A stretch of DNA of 64,000 bases, from positions 32,921 through 96,920 of the forward strand of contig NZ_NASZ01000016.1 of assembly GCF_014596575.1 (NCBI RefSeq), given 5' to 3'. This DNA is from Flavobacterium pokkalii (GTDB lineage: Bacteria; Bacteroidota; Bacteroidia; Flavobacteriales; Flavobacteriaceae). The notes beneath the pieces are model-generated. The model did no database searches, was not told where the DNA came from, and saw only the letters and a program-made list of their open reading frames with translations. The stretch's first letter is position 1, and every line of letters starts with the position of its first letter. This document shows positions 1 through 12,815 of this stretch, piece by piece. The translations under genes were made by a program, and so were the position numbers.

Positions 1-12
1 GGTAGTAACTAT

Positions 13-55
13 AACGCCTTGGAGCAATTATCTTGATAATCCCGTCCAAGGCGTT
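13..55. repeat. Inverted repeat downstream of the GH2 gene
   Basis: Perfect 11-bp arms (AACGCCTTGGA and its complement at 13-23 and 45-55) enclose a 21-nt loop, just past the stop codon of the GH2 gene. There is no T-run on either strand, so it is not a standard intrinsic terminator. It could be an RNA-stabilising hairpin or a dispersed repeat. Confidence 0.5.
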
Positions 56-62
56 AATTATA

Positions 63-4570
<4,508 letters not shown>

Positions 4571-4677
4571 TTTTTACAAAATAATTCTTTGGATTGACTA
4601 TTCTATTTCTCTCTAAAAAGATTAAAATAAAATAGCATATCTGTTTTTTTTCAATCGTATTTTTAGCAACTAACTAA

Positions 4678-4708
4678 CAAATGTAAACACAACAATTACA
4701 AAAACAAA
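4678..4708 (-). promoter_or_regulatory. Bacteroidetes-type promoter of the BNR-4/GH2 operon
   Basis: Read on the minus strand: -33 TTTG (4705-4708), exactly 19 bp spacer, -7 TACATTTG (4678-4685), a full match to TTTG-N19-TAnnTTTG. Transcription would start near 4671, giving a leader of about 100 nt before the BNR-4 start. Confidence 0.75.
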
Positions 4709-4761
4709 CCAGCTCCTACCAGTTTTTCAATTTAACTACCGGATACTATTTGAAACTAAAA

Positions 4762-4787
4762 AGTTGCCTTTTCGAAACGAAACAACT
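4762..4787. promoter_or_regulatory. Imperfect palindrome, candidate GntR operator
   Basis: Arms AGTTG and CAACT flank a TTTCGAAA core, slightly off-centre. It lies between the divergent glycan operon promoter and the regulator gene, where an operator would be expected. Together with the promoters this is all I see in the 303-bp gap 4571-4873. Confidence 0.3.
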
Positions 4788-4844
4788 AAAGAAATCCGAA
4801 CAACATATCTTAAAAAACCATACCACTATACACCGGTTTTTTTA

Positions 4845-4852
4845 TACCTTTA
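4845..4852 (+). promoter_or_regulatory. Weak -7 box of the GntR-type regulator gene
   Basis: TACCTTTA matches TAnnTTTG at all but the last base and sits 22 bp before the start codon. No good -33 element is seen. Confidence 0.3.
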
Positions 4853-4873
4853 CAAGCCGTCAATTTTCCGAAT

Positions 4874-5872
4874 ATGAAACTAATATCCATCAGTAAAAGA
4901 CAAAATCTACCAAAATACAAGCAAATCATTTTGTCGATAGAAATGTCGATTGCTGAAAAAAGACTGAAAAGAGGGGACAAATTACCTTCGGTAAACAAAG
5001 TATCTCTCGAATTTGGAATTTCCCGGGACACCGTTTTATTAGCCTATGACGAACTCAAAAAAAGAGGAATTATCTATGCTATTTTAGGGAAAGGTTATTA
5101 TGTAAAAAGTGAAGATTTTAGTTTTGAACAACGCATTTTCTTATTGTTTGACGAGTTGAATGCTTTCAAAGAAGATTTATATAATTCTTTTTTGGAAACC
5201 ATCAACCGAAATGCCCAAATTGACACTTTTTTCCATTATTTCAATCCCGAAGTTTTTAAAAAACTCATTCATGATAACAACGGAAATTATTCGAAATACA
5301 TCATCATGCCTACTAATTTGATTAATGCTGCAGCCGTAATCAACACCCTGCCGGAAGAAGATGTTTTTATCTTAGACCAGACCAATCCGGAGCTAAAACA
5401 CTTTCCATCGGTTCATCAAAACCACCATAAGGACACTTTTAACGCTCTGGAATCGGGCAAAAACAAAATAAAACAATACAAAAAACTCATTTTGATTTTT
5501 TCCAGCTACAAACAACCCATCGGAATGCGGGAAGGTTTTATTGATTTTTGTCAAAAAAACCAATTGCATTACGACATCATTTCCAATTTTGAAAACAACG
5601 AAATCCAAAAAGGCGACCTTTACATTATTCCGGACGACCGCCATTTAGTAAACGTTATCGAGCAATCTAAAAAGCAAAAATTGATTATCGGAAAAGACAT
5701 TGGTATCATTTCATACAATGATACTCCGCTAAAAAAAGTAGTAGGTGACGGCATCACCACCATTTCAACCGATTTCAAAGAAATGGGACGCATTTTGGCC
5801 GAATTAATCATGAACCGACAAAAAGAACAAGTGGAAAACAAAAGCAGTTTGATTGTAAGGAATTCTTTGTAG
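4874..5872 (+). CDS. GntR-family regulator with sugar-binding-like C-terminal domain
   Basis: 332 residues. Residues about 5-75 form a GntR winged helix-turn-helix (KRGDKLPSVNKVSLEFGISR, then DTVLLAYDEL and GKGYYV). The rest resembles the periplasmic-binding/LacI ligand domain, ending with the typical stretch DIGIISYNDTPL and GITTIS. Such GntR-LacI hybrids in Bacteroidetes usually control neighbouring sugar genes. It is transcribed away from the BNR-4/GH2 operon across a 303-bp gap with a strong opposite promoter and a palindrome, so local control of that operon is the simplest inference. The effector is unknown. Confidence 0.85.
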   Translation: MKLISISKRQNLPKYKQIILSIEMSIAEKRLKRGDKLPSVNKVSLEFGISRDTVLLAYDELKKRGIIYAILGKGYYVKSEDFSFEQRIFLLFDELNAFKEDLYNSFLETINRNAQIDTFFHYFNPEVFKKLIHDNNGNYSKYIIMPTNLINAAAVINTLPEEDVFILDQTNPELKHFPSVHQNHHKDTFNALESGKNKIKQYKKLILIFSSYKQPIGMREGFIDFCQKNQLHYDIISNFENNEIQKGDLYIIPDDRHLVNVIEQSKKQKLIIGKDIGIISYNDTPLKKVVGDGITTISTDFKEMGRILAELIMNRQKEQVENKSSLIVRNSL

Positions 5873-5894
5873 TTAAATATTCCTAACAAACTTC

Positions 5895-5913
5895 AAAAAA
5901 AAAAAAAAAAAAA
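5895..5913. repeat. Homopolymer tract of 19 A
   Basis: An uninterrupted A19 run lies between two converging genes (stops at 5872 and 5916). On the + strand it offers no termination signal; on the minus strand it is a T-run after the YoaK-like gene but without a stem. Its length makes it a likely site of slippage or sequencing error. Confidence 0.8.
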
Positions 5914-5915
5914 CA

Positions 5916-6662
5916 CTAAGAAAAACTGCTTCTCCTTTGTAAATGTTTTCGTTTGGCTTTTATCAGATTGTACCGCATTTTATCGAGCAACAAACTTATC
6001 AGCAAAATTAAAGCCGCAACTATTAATGTTTTCAGTTTCAAATTCAATTTGGAATAACAAAGTCCACCAAATAAACCTCCTGCAAAAAAGAATGCAATAA
6101 TATAAATTCGGAGTTTGATACTTTCCTTTAATTTTTCCTTATCAGGATGTAATTCGGGGAAAAACAAATGAGAAACATCAATTCCTAAATCGGTAAACAA
6201 ACCCGTAAGATGAGTAGTTCTCACTACCGCGTTTGAAATTTTTGTCACAAAAGAATTTTGAAGTCCCATCGCGAAAAGCAAAGCACAAACTATTAAATCA
6301 GGAAAACCTTTAGCAAAAGAATCGCTTAAAAAACCAATAATTATCAAGATAAAGAACTCTATAGTTGTTGGAAAAACATAGATTTTGAGTTCTTTGTTTT
6401 TCCCAAATTTCTCCGTTAAAAACCCGGAAGTAAATGAACCCAAAAAGAAAAAAAAGATATAAAGAAAATAAACGGTTCCTTTCCAAAAATCAAAATTAGA
6501 AACATCATTAATAAACAAAGCAAAATGTCCTGTAACATTAGTCGTTAGTTGCCTGAACGCCAAAAAACCGCTTACATTTACAATCCCGGCCACAAAGGAC
6601 AAAACAGTCGCAATTCTCAGATTATGTACTAAAGTTCTTTTTTTGCCCTGATGTCTGAACAT
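5916..6662 (-). CDS. YoaK/DUF1275 family integral membrane protein
   Basis: 248 residues with about six hydrophobic segments. Family signatures are visible: FVAGIVNVSGFLAF and TTNVTGHF near the N terminus, AMGLQNSF in the middle and VVRTTHLTG afterwards. The C terminus is a basic cytoplasmic tail. Function of this family is not established; a transport role is often assumed. It is a single gene, followed by an A19 tract and, on its upstream side, separated from tRNA-Ser by a strong bidirectional terminator. Confidence 0.85.
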   Translation of the reverse strand: MFRHQGKKRTLVHNLRIATVLSFVAGIVNVSGFLAFRQLTTNVTGHFALFINDVSNFDFWKGTVYFLYIFFFFLGSFTSGFLTEKFGKNKELKIYVFPTTIEFFILIIIGFLSDSFAKGFPDLIVCALLFAMGLQNSFVTKISNAVVRTTHLTGLFTDLGIDVSHLFFPELHPDKEKLKESIKLRIYIIAFFFAGGLFGGLCYSKLNLKLKTLIVAALILLISLLLDKMRYNLIKAKRKHLQRRSSFS

Positions 6663-6734
6663 TGTATGCGAATTAATTAATTTCCAACATTGTATTACTG
6701 CTAAGTTACTAAAACGAACTGAGTAAGAAACAAC

Positions 6735-6769
6735 AAACCCCTAAAAAACATATGTTTTTTAGGGGTTTT
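6735..6769. terminator. Bidirectional terminator after tRNA-Ser
   Basis: A perfect 34-bp palindrome centred on CATATG (arms AAACCCCTAAAAAA and complement) with A/T runs on both sides. It lies 24 bp past the tRNA 3' end on the minus strand. Confidence 0.85.
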
Positions 6770-6792
6770 AACTTACTTTATATACACTTTAG

Positions 6793-6879
6793 CAGAGAGG
6801 ATGGGATTCGAACCCACGATGCAGTTACCCACATACAAACTTTCCAGGCTTGCTCCTTCAACCACTCGGACACCTCTCT
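6793..6879 (-). tRNA. tRNA-Ser (anticodon GGA)
   Basis: 87-nt class II tRNA. Acceptor arms AGAGAGG/CCTCTCT, discriminator G, anticodon stem CAAGC/GTTTG with loop CTGGAAA (anticodon GGA), an extended variable arm as expected for serine, and T arm with GGTTCGAATCC. The 3' CCA is not encoded. Confidence 0.95.
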
Positions 6880-6934
6880 ATTTTGAGTTTGCAAATAACT
6901 AGAAAAAAATTGAGTTAGAAAAACAAAAAATGAA

Positions 6935-7966
6935 TTATTCTGTCATTTCTCCTCTAAGGGATGTTTCATAAACCGATTTAAAATCTTTTGGCGCTATATT
7001 TTGACTAAGCAAAAACATCAATTTAGTGATTGCAGCTTCGGTGGTAATGTCTTTTCCGGAAATTACGCCAATCTTTTTCATATCCGAACTGGTTTCATAT
7101 TGTCCCATATTGACACTTCCCGCCGAGCATTGCGTAACATTAACTACCTGAACCCCTTTATTAATTGTTGTTTCCAAAGCATTTAAAAACCAACTTTCGG
7201 TTGTAGCATTTCCGGAACCGTAGGTTTCTAAAACAATTCCTTTTAATTCAGAAATAGCTAAAATAGCGGTAAAAATCCTTTCGCTCATACCCGGAAACAT
7301 TTTCACAATCACCACATTCGTATCAAATGAATAGCAAACGTTTAATTCTTTTTCTTTGGCTATAGCCCAAAACAATTCCGATTTAAAGTTCAAATAAACG
7401 CCCGATTCGGCTAATGCGGGATAATTTGGCGAACAAAAAGCATTAAAATTCTCCGAATTTATCTTCGTAGTCCGATTGCCACGATACAATTTGTATTCAA
7501 AATAAAGGCAAACTTCCCGAATTACTGCCCGATTATTTTCGCGCATGGACGCAATTTGAATCGCGGTGATTAAATTTTCTTTAGCATCGGTACGCAAATC
7601 GCCAATAGGAAGCTGAGAACCCGTTAAAATAACCGGTTTTGCCAAATTTTCGAGCATAAAACTCAACGCCGAAGCCGTATAAGACATTGTATCTGAGCCG
7701 TGAAGCACCACAAAACCATCAAATTGATTATAATTAGTTTCCACCACTGAAGCAATAGCTCTCCAATGTTCCGGATTCATATCCGAAGAATCTATAGGTT
7801 TTTCAAAAGAAAAAGTTTCAATTTCGCAATCCAGCTGTTTTAACTCAGGAACTCTTTGTAATAATTTACTAAAGTTGAACGCTTTTAATGCTCCGGTTTT
7901 TAAATCCTTTTGCATCCCAATGGTTCCCCCGGTGTAAATCAGCAGAATTTTAGTCCTTGAGTTCAT
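6935..7966 (-). CDS. ansA: Type I (cytoplasmic) L-asparaginase
   Basis: 343 residues hydrolysing L-asparagine to aspartate and ammonia. Both asparaginase signatures are present: YTGGTIGM at 11-18 (catalytic Thr) and the VLHGSDTM-SYTASAL block near 85-100 (Thr-Asp pair), followed by KPVILTGSQLP. There is no signal peptide, which fits the cytoplasmic AnsA type. The start overlaps the end of the acyltransferase gene by 17 bp, so the two are probably translated from one mRNA. Confidence 0.92.
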   Translation of the reverse strand: MNSRTKILLIYTGGTIGMQKDLKTGALKAFNFSKLLQRVPELKQLDCEIETFSFEKPIDSSDMNPEHWRAIASVVETNYNQFDGFVVLHGSDTMSYTASALSFMLENLAKPVILTGSQLPIGDLRTDAKENLITAIQIASMRENNRAVIREVCLYFEYKLYRGNRTTKINSENFNAFCSPNYPALAESGVYLNFKSELFWAIAKEKELNVCYSFDTNVVIVKMFPGMSERIFTAILAISELKGIVLETYGSGNATTESWFLNALETTINKGVQVVNVTQCSAGSVNMGQYETSSDMKKIGVISGKDITTEAAITKLMFLLSQNIAPKDFKSVYETSLRGEMTE

Positions 7967-9092
7967 GCGAATATTTCATTTTGTTAACCACCGGATTAGC
8001 ATACATGGCTAATATTCCCTGCCAGGCAACAGGATTAGTCGCATCAATTCGTTGTTCCAGTCTTCTAACAAAAACCGCTTTTTCATCCGGTGTATATTGG
8101 TTCGAATATTTATCTGTTTCATTCAAAATATCATACGCAATATAATTGGTAGGCCACAACTTATAGCTATTCAGGATTGAATCGTCAATTGCCTGAGCTA
8201 AAGCCTGAATTTGTTTATTTACATTGTCATTTTCGGCTACAATAGCATCAATTTCCGTGTCTAAAACTTTTCCAATGTGAATGTAAATGCGTTTCTTTTG
8301 CCCTAAAGCACCACTCAAAATGGTCATAAAATCCTCATTTTCCTGCTTTACATACACTTCATTATTGGCTTCAGCTAATAATTGCGGCATTTTTAAAGCA
8401 TCAGTAGGATCGTATTCATAGGAAATAGATACCGGAACTATCTTTAATTTTTTGAAATAATCCATCAAATTAGCCTCATCCGAAGCCATTCCTATCATTT
8501 TTAAAACACCCGGATTTGTAGCATCATTTCCGTCTTTGGTTCTTCCTTCACGTTGCGCAATCCACACCGAACGGTTTTCATGCAACAACAATTGATTGAT
8601 ATATTCGGATAACAATTTAGAACTTTGCAACATTTCTCTTGGTCCCAAACCACGTTGCACCAAAAAGTTTCTATTCAATTTAGCCAAAACATGCAAAAAT
8701 GGCTGTTTTACCAAATTATCTCCAATGGCCGAAGCCGTCATCACCAAATCATGCTCAAACAAAGTAGCATTGAGCAAAGTAGTATCTAACAAAATGTCAC
8801 GGTGATTGGAAACAAACAAATAGGAAGTGTTAGGTTCTAAATGTTCGAAACCGGAAGTCGATAAACCTTCTGAACTTTTTTCCAGCACTTTTTGAACCGA
8901 TTGGTAAATAAAATTACACTGAAAATCACGAATCGAATGCGTTTTCAACAATTGTTCTTTCCAAACTTCATCGGCTAGATCAGGAAAAGAGAAATTCATC
9001 AGAGACTTTAACATCGGGTGATGAAGCACTTCTTTAATCGCTTTATTTATTTCAGAATCATAATACGGCCGAATCTCGTCAAACTTTTGCAT
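7950..9092 (-). CDS. 1-acyl-glycerol-3-phosphate acyltransferase-like protein (PlsC superfamily)
   Basis: 380 residues from the start MQKFDEI; an in-frame ATG at 9122 would only add an unlikely hydrophobic stub. The acyltransferase core has SNHRDILLD (His97) and, about 75 residues on, the REGRTKDGND block, both typical of the Bacteroidetes members that acylate glycerol phosphates in phospholipid synthesis. The His and the second Asp are five residues apart rather than the textbook four, as is usual in this subgroup as I know it. It sits between tatD and ansA on the same strand. Confidence 0.85.
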   Translation of the reverse strand: MQKFDEIRPYYDSEINKAIKEVLHHPMLKSLMNFSFPDLADEVWKEQLLKTHSIRDFQCNFIYQSVQKVLEKSSEGLSTSGFEHLEPNTSYLFVSNHRDILLDTTLLNATLFEHDLVMTASAIGDNLVKQPFLHVLAKLNRNFLVQRGLGPREMLQSSKLLSEYINQLLLHENRSVWIAQREGRTKDGNDATNPGVLKMIGMASDEANLMDYFKKLKIVPVSISYEYDPTDALKMPQLLAEANNEVYVKQENEDFMTILSGALGQKKRIYIHIGKVLDTEIDAIVAENDNVNKQIQALAQAIDDSILNSYKLWPTNYIAYDILNETDKYSNQYTPDEKAVFVRRLEQRIDATNPVAWQGILAMYANPVVNKMKYSHELKD

Positions 9093-9152
9093 TATTGGTA
9101 TTATTAAAAAACAAATGAACAAAAAAAATATTAAACTTTTGCGAATTACGTT

Positions 9153-9932
9153 TTAAATCCCAAAAATTGCTTTCGAATTTTCGGTAGTGATTCGGGCAAT
9201 TTCATCGGCAGAAATACCATAAAGCGATGATAACTTATCAATTACCTTAACCAAATAACTGCTTTCATTTCTTTTTCCACGGTATGGAACCGGAGCCAGA
9301 TAAGGCGCATCGGTTTCTAAAACAATATGTTGAATATCAATTTGATTCAAAAATTGGTCAATTTTTCCATTTTTAAAAGTGACTACTCCGCCAATTCCTA
9401 ATTTCATATTATAAGACAAAGCCTGAAGCGCCTGCTCATAAGTTCCGGAAAAACAATGAAAAATCCCGAACAAATCATCCGATTTTTCTTCTTCCAAAAC
9501 CGCAAAAACCTCATCAAAAGCTTCCCGACAATGAATCACAATAGGCAATTTATATTTTTTGGCCAGCTGAATTTGTCTCTTAAAAGCTTGTTGTTGCTCT
9601 TTTAAATGGTTTTTATCCCAGTACAAATCAATCCCGATTTCGCCAATAGCATAGAATTTTCGCTTTTTTAATTCATCTTCGACAAATTGCAATTCGTCCA
9701 AATAATTTTCCTTCACATGCGTAGGATGTACTCCGGTCATCAAAAAAATATGCTCCGGATATTTCGCTTCCAAATCATACATGGCAGCGGTATAAGCCGA
9801 ATCGATAGCCGGAATAAAAAAACGAGTCACTCCGGCATCCAGAGCTCGTTGCATCATTTCGTCTCTATCGGGAGCAAATTCTTCGCTGTATAAATGGGTG
9901 TGGGTATCGGTAATGATGGGTTTTGTTTCCAA
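9153..9932 (-). CDS. tatD: TatD-family metal-dependent hydrolase / DNase
   Basis: 259 residues, the standard length. Metal-binding motifs appear in order: DTHTH (9-13), GEIGID (about 97), VIHCREAFDE, FHCFSGT and ETDAPYL. TatD proteins are cytoplasmic 3'-5' DNases with suggested roles in DNA repair and degradation. It is upstream gene of tatD, acyltransferase and ansA on the minus strand. Confidence 0.93.
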   Translation of the reverse strand: METKPIITDTHTHLYSEEFAPDRDEMMQRALDAGVTRFFIPAIDSAYTAAMYDLEAKYPEHIFLMTGVHPTHVKENYLDELQFVEDELKKRKFYAIGEIGIDLYWDKNHLKEQQQAFKRQIQLAKKYKLPIVIHCREAFDEVFAVLEEEKSDDLFGIFHCFSGTYEQALQALSYNMKLGIGGVVTFKNGKIDQFLNQIDIQHIVLETDAPYLAPVPYRGKRNESSYLVKVIDKLSSLYGISADEIARITTENSKAIFGI

Positions 9933-10016
9933 TGCTAAAGTTTAAGAATGCAAAATTGCAAAGATTTTTAAAAACTAACCACAAAAGACACAAAAGTTTC
10001 ACCTCAATTACATTTA

Positions 10017-10060
10017 AAAACAAAAGACACAAAGTGTAAAATCTTTGTGTCTTTTGTTTT
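10017..10060. terminator. Bidirectional terminator of the sigma/anti-sigma operon
   Basis: An 18-bp perfect stem (arms at 17-34 and 43-60 of the 10000 block, core ACAAAAGACACAAAG) with an 8-nt loop and flanking T-rich DNA. It lies between the stop of the TPR anti-sigma gene and tatD. A related half (CACAAAAGACACAAAA) occurs at about 9980. Confidence 0.8.
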
Positions 10061-10086
10061 CCTTTGTTTCTTATGTGTTTAAAAAC

Positions 10087-10809
10087 CTAATCCAGCTTAT
10101 CTAGCAATTCCTGAACCTTATCATAATGCTCGTAATCCGAAGGAATCTCTAAAAGAATTTCTTTGCAGGATTTATAATCTTTTTGTTTTAATTTGGCCAA
10201 AGCCAAAGCATAAATCGCTTTATTTTTATAAACAGAATTACCTGATTTTATTTGGTTAAACTCTGCTTCGGCTTGTTTTATTCGGTTGTTTTCCAATAAG
10301 GAAATCCCATAAAAATATTGAATCTCAGCCGATTGTTTTTCTTTTAAAACAGCCTCAAAAAGCGGAATTGCCCTTTTATAATCCTTAGCATTAAAAGCAT
10401 TTTCAGCTTCTTTTACTAGCTCTAACCCCTCGCCTCTTTCGGTTAAATAGGCATTCTCAAATTGATTATAATCTTCAAATTTAGGTTCGGAAGGATGAAA
10501 CAAAAACAAGCCCAACAGCAAAATTACGGTAGCCGCCGCCATATAAACATACGGTTTCATCGAAATAAGTTTCGCTTTTTTAGGTTTGAAATAGTCCCGG
10601 GAAATATTTTTCAAATTAGTTTCAAATGTCTCTCGATCCACTGCAAAATCAAATTTGGTTTCCAGTTGCAATTGCACTTCTTTGAAAGTTTCAAATTCTG
10701 ATTTCAATTCTGCATTCTCAGAAAGTTGCTTTTCAAAATCCAATCGGTCTTTTTCAGACAATTCGCCTTGAAGATATTGATCAAACAATAGGTATATTTC
10801 TTCTTTCAT
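10087..10809 (-). CDS. Membrane-spanning TPR protein, probable anti-sigma factor
   Basis: 240 residues. The first 80 are cytoplasmic-type and resemble the N-terminal sigma-contacting region of FecR-like anti-sigma factors (YLLFDQYLQGELSEKD, then an acidic helix). Residues 87-104 form one transmembrane helix, and 125-240 contain TPR-like helical pairs (NAFNAKDYKRAIPLFE, YALALAKLKQKDYKSC) that would face the periplasm. The start overlaps the sigma stop as ATGA, the usual coupling for sigma/anti-sigma pairs. No zinc-finger motif is present. The role as anti-sigma is inferred from position and topology. Confidence 0.75.
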   Translation of the reverse strand: MKEEIYLLFDQYLQGELSEKDRLDFEKQLSENAELKSEFETFKEVQLQLETKFDFAVDRETFETNLKNISRDYFKPKKAKLISMKPYVYMAAATVILLLGLFLFHPSEPKFEDYNQFENAYLTERGEGLELVKEAENAFNAKDYKRAIPLFEAVLKEKQSAEIQYFYGISLLENNRIKQAEAEFNQIKSGNSVYKNKAIYALALAKLKQKDYKSCKEILLEIPSDYEHYDKVQELLDKLD

Positions 10810-11396
10810 GGCTCCTGTTTTTTTAATGTTTTAAAACTACTGTGTTCCTGAATCCACTGCGTCAACTGACCCGTACAGAGCGATTTTTTCTTCCTCACAT
10901 AAGCATAACTCACATTTAGTTTTTGAGCTACTTCTTCCATCGATTTCAAGGTAAAACTCCATTTTAAAACTTCCTGACATTTTTCGCCTAAACGCTGAAA
11001 CATGGCATCAAAAAGCTGTTGTTTTTCTTCAAATAATTCTGTTTGTGCCACCATTTCTTCTGTGGGTTCATTAACAGATGTAAAATCGTCCGAAATTGTT
11101 ACCCCTTTATTCGAGGATTTTTTGAGTTCATTCAACCATTTTCTTTTACACAATAAAAAAAAGTAGGCATCAAACGGACAAGTCAGCTGCAATTTACCAG
11201 CCTTTGCCTGATTAAACAGTAAAATCATTATTTCCTGAACCACATCCTGCGCCTGATCTTCATCTCCCGAGTTGTTCCTGATATACGAAACAACCTTGGG
11301 AACATACTTTTTATAAATAGAATGAATCACTGCCGAATCATTATTCGCCAATCCTTCGATTAAATATTGATCAGGGTGTAATTGGGTTTTAATCAT
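10806..11396 (-). CDS. ECF-type RNA polymerase sigma factor
   Basis: 196 residues from MIKTQLHPDQY; the frame extends to 11462 but the extra 22 residues are hydrophobic and unlike sigma factors. Region 2 spans about 25-75 (DEDQAQDVVQEIMILLF) and region 4 about 135-185, with a helix-turn-helix SMEEVAQKLNVSYAYVRKKK. The partner anti-sigma overlaps by 4 bp. The divergent region holds four promoter-like repeats that could be its own targets, pointing to the CHAT protease cluster. Confidence 0.9.
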   Translation of the reverse strand: MIKTQLHPDQYLIEGLANNDSAVIHSIYKKYVPKVVSYIRNNSGDEDQAQDVVQEIMILLFNQAKAGKLQLTCPFDAYFFLLCKRKWLNELKKSSNKGVTISDDFTSVNEPTEEMVAQTELFEEKQQLFDAMFQRLGEKCQEVLKWSFTLKSMEEVAQKLNVSYAYVRKKKSLCTGQLTQWIQEHSSFKTLKKQEP

Positions 11397-11428
11397 AGAA
11401 AAAAATTTATCGAAAATACTAAAAATTA

Positions 11429-11458
11429 GGGTAACAATTTTAAAACCATATTGATATA
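11429..11458 (+). promoter_or_regulatory. ECF-type promoter-like repeat, copy 1
   Basis: GGGTAAC (11429-11435), a 17-nt spacer containing AAAACC, then GATATA (11453-11458). Faces the lipoprotein gene at 11727. It is also immediately upstream of the sigma gene on the other strand, so a bound factor could influence both. Confidence 0.5.
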
Positions 11459-11501
11459 TCACTGTAAGCGTTCTTAAACATTAAAAAAAATCCAAATGAC
11501 A

Positions 11502-11531
11502 GGGTAACAATTCAAAACCACTGTTGATATA
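11502..11531 (+). promoter_or_regulatory. ECF-type promoter-like repeat, copy 2
   Basis: GGGTAAC (11502-11508), 17 nt, GATATA (11526-11531). Relative to copy 1 the spacer has lost one base and gained one, yet its length is kept, which suggests selection on spacing rather than simple duplication. Confidence 0.5.
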
Positions 11532-11560
11532 GTAATATGAAACAAAAAAAATCTGAAATA

Positions 11561-11576
11561 TCCCGACGCTTCGGGA
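11561..11576. repeat. Short hairpin repeat TCCCGA-CGCT-TCGGGA
   Basis: Perfect 6-bp arms with a CGCT loop lie between promoter-like copies 2 and 3. Short hairpins of this kind are common between flavobacterial genes; no T-run follows. Confidence 0.5.
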
Positions 11577-11585
11577 CAGATTAAA

Positions 11586-11615
11586 GGATAACAAATTATT
11601 TAACCAACGGATATA
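11586..11615 (+). promoter_or_regulatory. ECF-type promoter-like repeat, copy 3 (degenerate)
   Basis: GGATAAC (11586-11592), 17-nt spacer containing TTAACC, GATATA (11610-11615). One mismatch in the upstream box; spacing identical to the other copies. Confidence 0.4.
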
Positions 11616-11646
11616 TAAACAGAAATCAAAAAAAATTAAACCACTG

Positions 11647-11676
11647 GGGTAACAATTTCAAAACCGAATTGATATA
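11647..11676 (+). promoter_or_regulatory. ECF-type promoter-like repeat, copy 4 (gene-proximal)
   Basis: GGGTAAC (11647-11653), 17-nt spacer containing AAAACC, GATATA (11671-11676), ending 50 bp before the lipoprotein start at 11727. This is the copy best placed to drive that gene. Together the four copies account for most of the 330-bp gap 11397-11726. Confidence 0.55.
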
Positions 11677-11726
11677 ACAGTAAAAACAGAAAAATCATTT
11701 TAAACAATAATTAAAATCAAGAAATC

Positions 11727-12692
11727 ATGAGAACAAATTTTAAAACCATCGGACTTTTATTTTTAGCGGCAATTTCATTTGTAAGTTGCGAAAATGACAA
11801 CGAACACATTCCGGCAACAGCTGCCGCTTTTGCAGACGTAAGACAGGCTGCTTTAGACAAAATCACTCAGAAATTTACCTTCAATGCCGAGGATGGAGCC
11901 CAAACATTTACTTCTGAAAACGGTGTAAAAATCACCATCAACGGAAGCTGTTTAACCAAAGACGGAAATCCGGTAACCGGCGAAGTAAAAATCGAATATG
12001 TAGAACTTTTTGACAAAGGAAACATGTTAGTAACCAACAAACCTACTATGGGAATTATGGCTGACGGAAACCGAAACTTACTCATTTCCGGAGGAGAATT
12101 CTTTATCAAAGCCACTCAGGACGGAAAAGAATTAGCAACTGCTTGCAACATCACTTTAATGATTCCGGCCGATCTTACCGGAGGAGTTGACAACGCCATG
12201 ACTTTATGGAACGGAATTATTGACGACGAAGGAAATCTAGCCTGGAAAGATGCCCGTAACGATGGTGCCAACGGAAAAGGTGGCGTTCAGGCCGAAGGAA
12301 ACAACTATTATGTAAGTTTTGGAAACTTTGGCTGGACAAATGTGGATAAATTCTACAGCGACCCAAGACCTAAAACTACGATTCTTGCCGATGCTCCGGA
12401 AGGATATGACAACACAAATAGTGCCATCTATTTGTCTTATGACGGCGAAGGAACTAACGCTCTAGCAAAACTGGACACTTACACTGCTCAAGGATTATTT
12501 AGCGAACACTACGGACAAATTCCAATTGGTTTAGCCTGTCACGTAATTTTTGTAACCGAAGAAAACGGAAACTGGAGATACGCTATCAAAGGAGTAACTG
12601 TTCAGGCTAATGACGTGTACACTTTTACAATGGCTGAAACCACTGTTGGCACCGAAGCCCAATTAATTGCCGCAATCAATGCGATCCAATAA
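11727..12692 (+). CDS. Predicted lipoprotein of unknown function downstream of the promoter array
   Basis: 321 residues with a lipoprotein signal peptide and lipobox FVSC (Cys21), so probably membrane-anchored. The remainder looks like a beta-sandwich: an early segment (FTSENGVKITINGSCLTKDG, then VTGEVKIEYVELFDKG) recalls ZU5-like or regulatory-domain folds in Bacteroidetes surface proteins, but I do not recognise a named family. First gene after the ECF-type promoter array and closed by its own terminator, so it may be the most strongly expressed member of the regulon. Confidence 0.75.
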   Translation: MRTNFKTIGLLFLAAISFVSCENDNEHIPATAAAFADVRQAALDKITQKFTFNAEDGAQTFTSENGVKITINGSCLTKDGNPVTGEVKIEYVELFDKGNMLVTNKPTMGIMADGNRNLLISGGEFFIKATQDGKELATACNITLMIPADLTGGVDNAMTLWNGIIDDEGNLAWKDARNDGANGKGGVQAEGNNYYVSFGNFGWTNVDKFYSDPRPKTTILADAPEGYDNTNSAIYLSYDGEGTNALAKLDTYTAQGLFSEHYGQIPIGLACHVIFVTEENGNWRYAIKGVTVQANDVYTFTMAETTVGTEAQLIAAINAIQ

Positions 12693-12714
12693 AGATTCCC
12701 AAATTTAAATTCTG

Positions 12715-12745
12715 AAAAAAGTGGTGATTTGCTCATCACTTTTTT
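12715..12745 (+). terminator. Terminator after the lipoprotein gene
   Basis: Arms AAAAAAGTG and CACTTTTTT with a 13-nt loop and a following T-rich stretch. It would separate or attenuate the next gene at 12816; no clear new promoter is seen between them. Confidence 0.7.
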
Positions 12746-12815
12746 CTATTTTTAAAAGATTTTAATCCTTAACCAACCAAGAATTAGTCGCTTTCCCAAC
12801 AAACCAAAACTGATT

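Noticed and set aside
11429..11676. Possible iteron origin or phage operator array
   Set aside because: No replication or phage genes are near, and the constant 17-nt spacing of GTAAC and GATATA fits promoters better.
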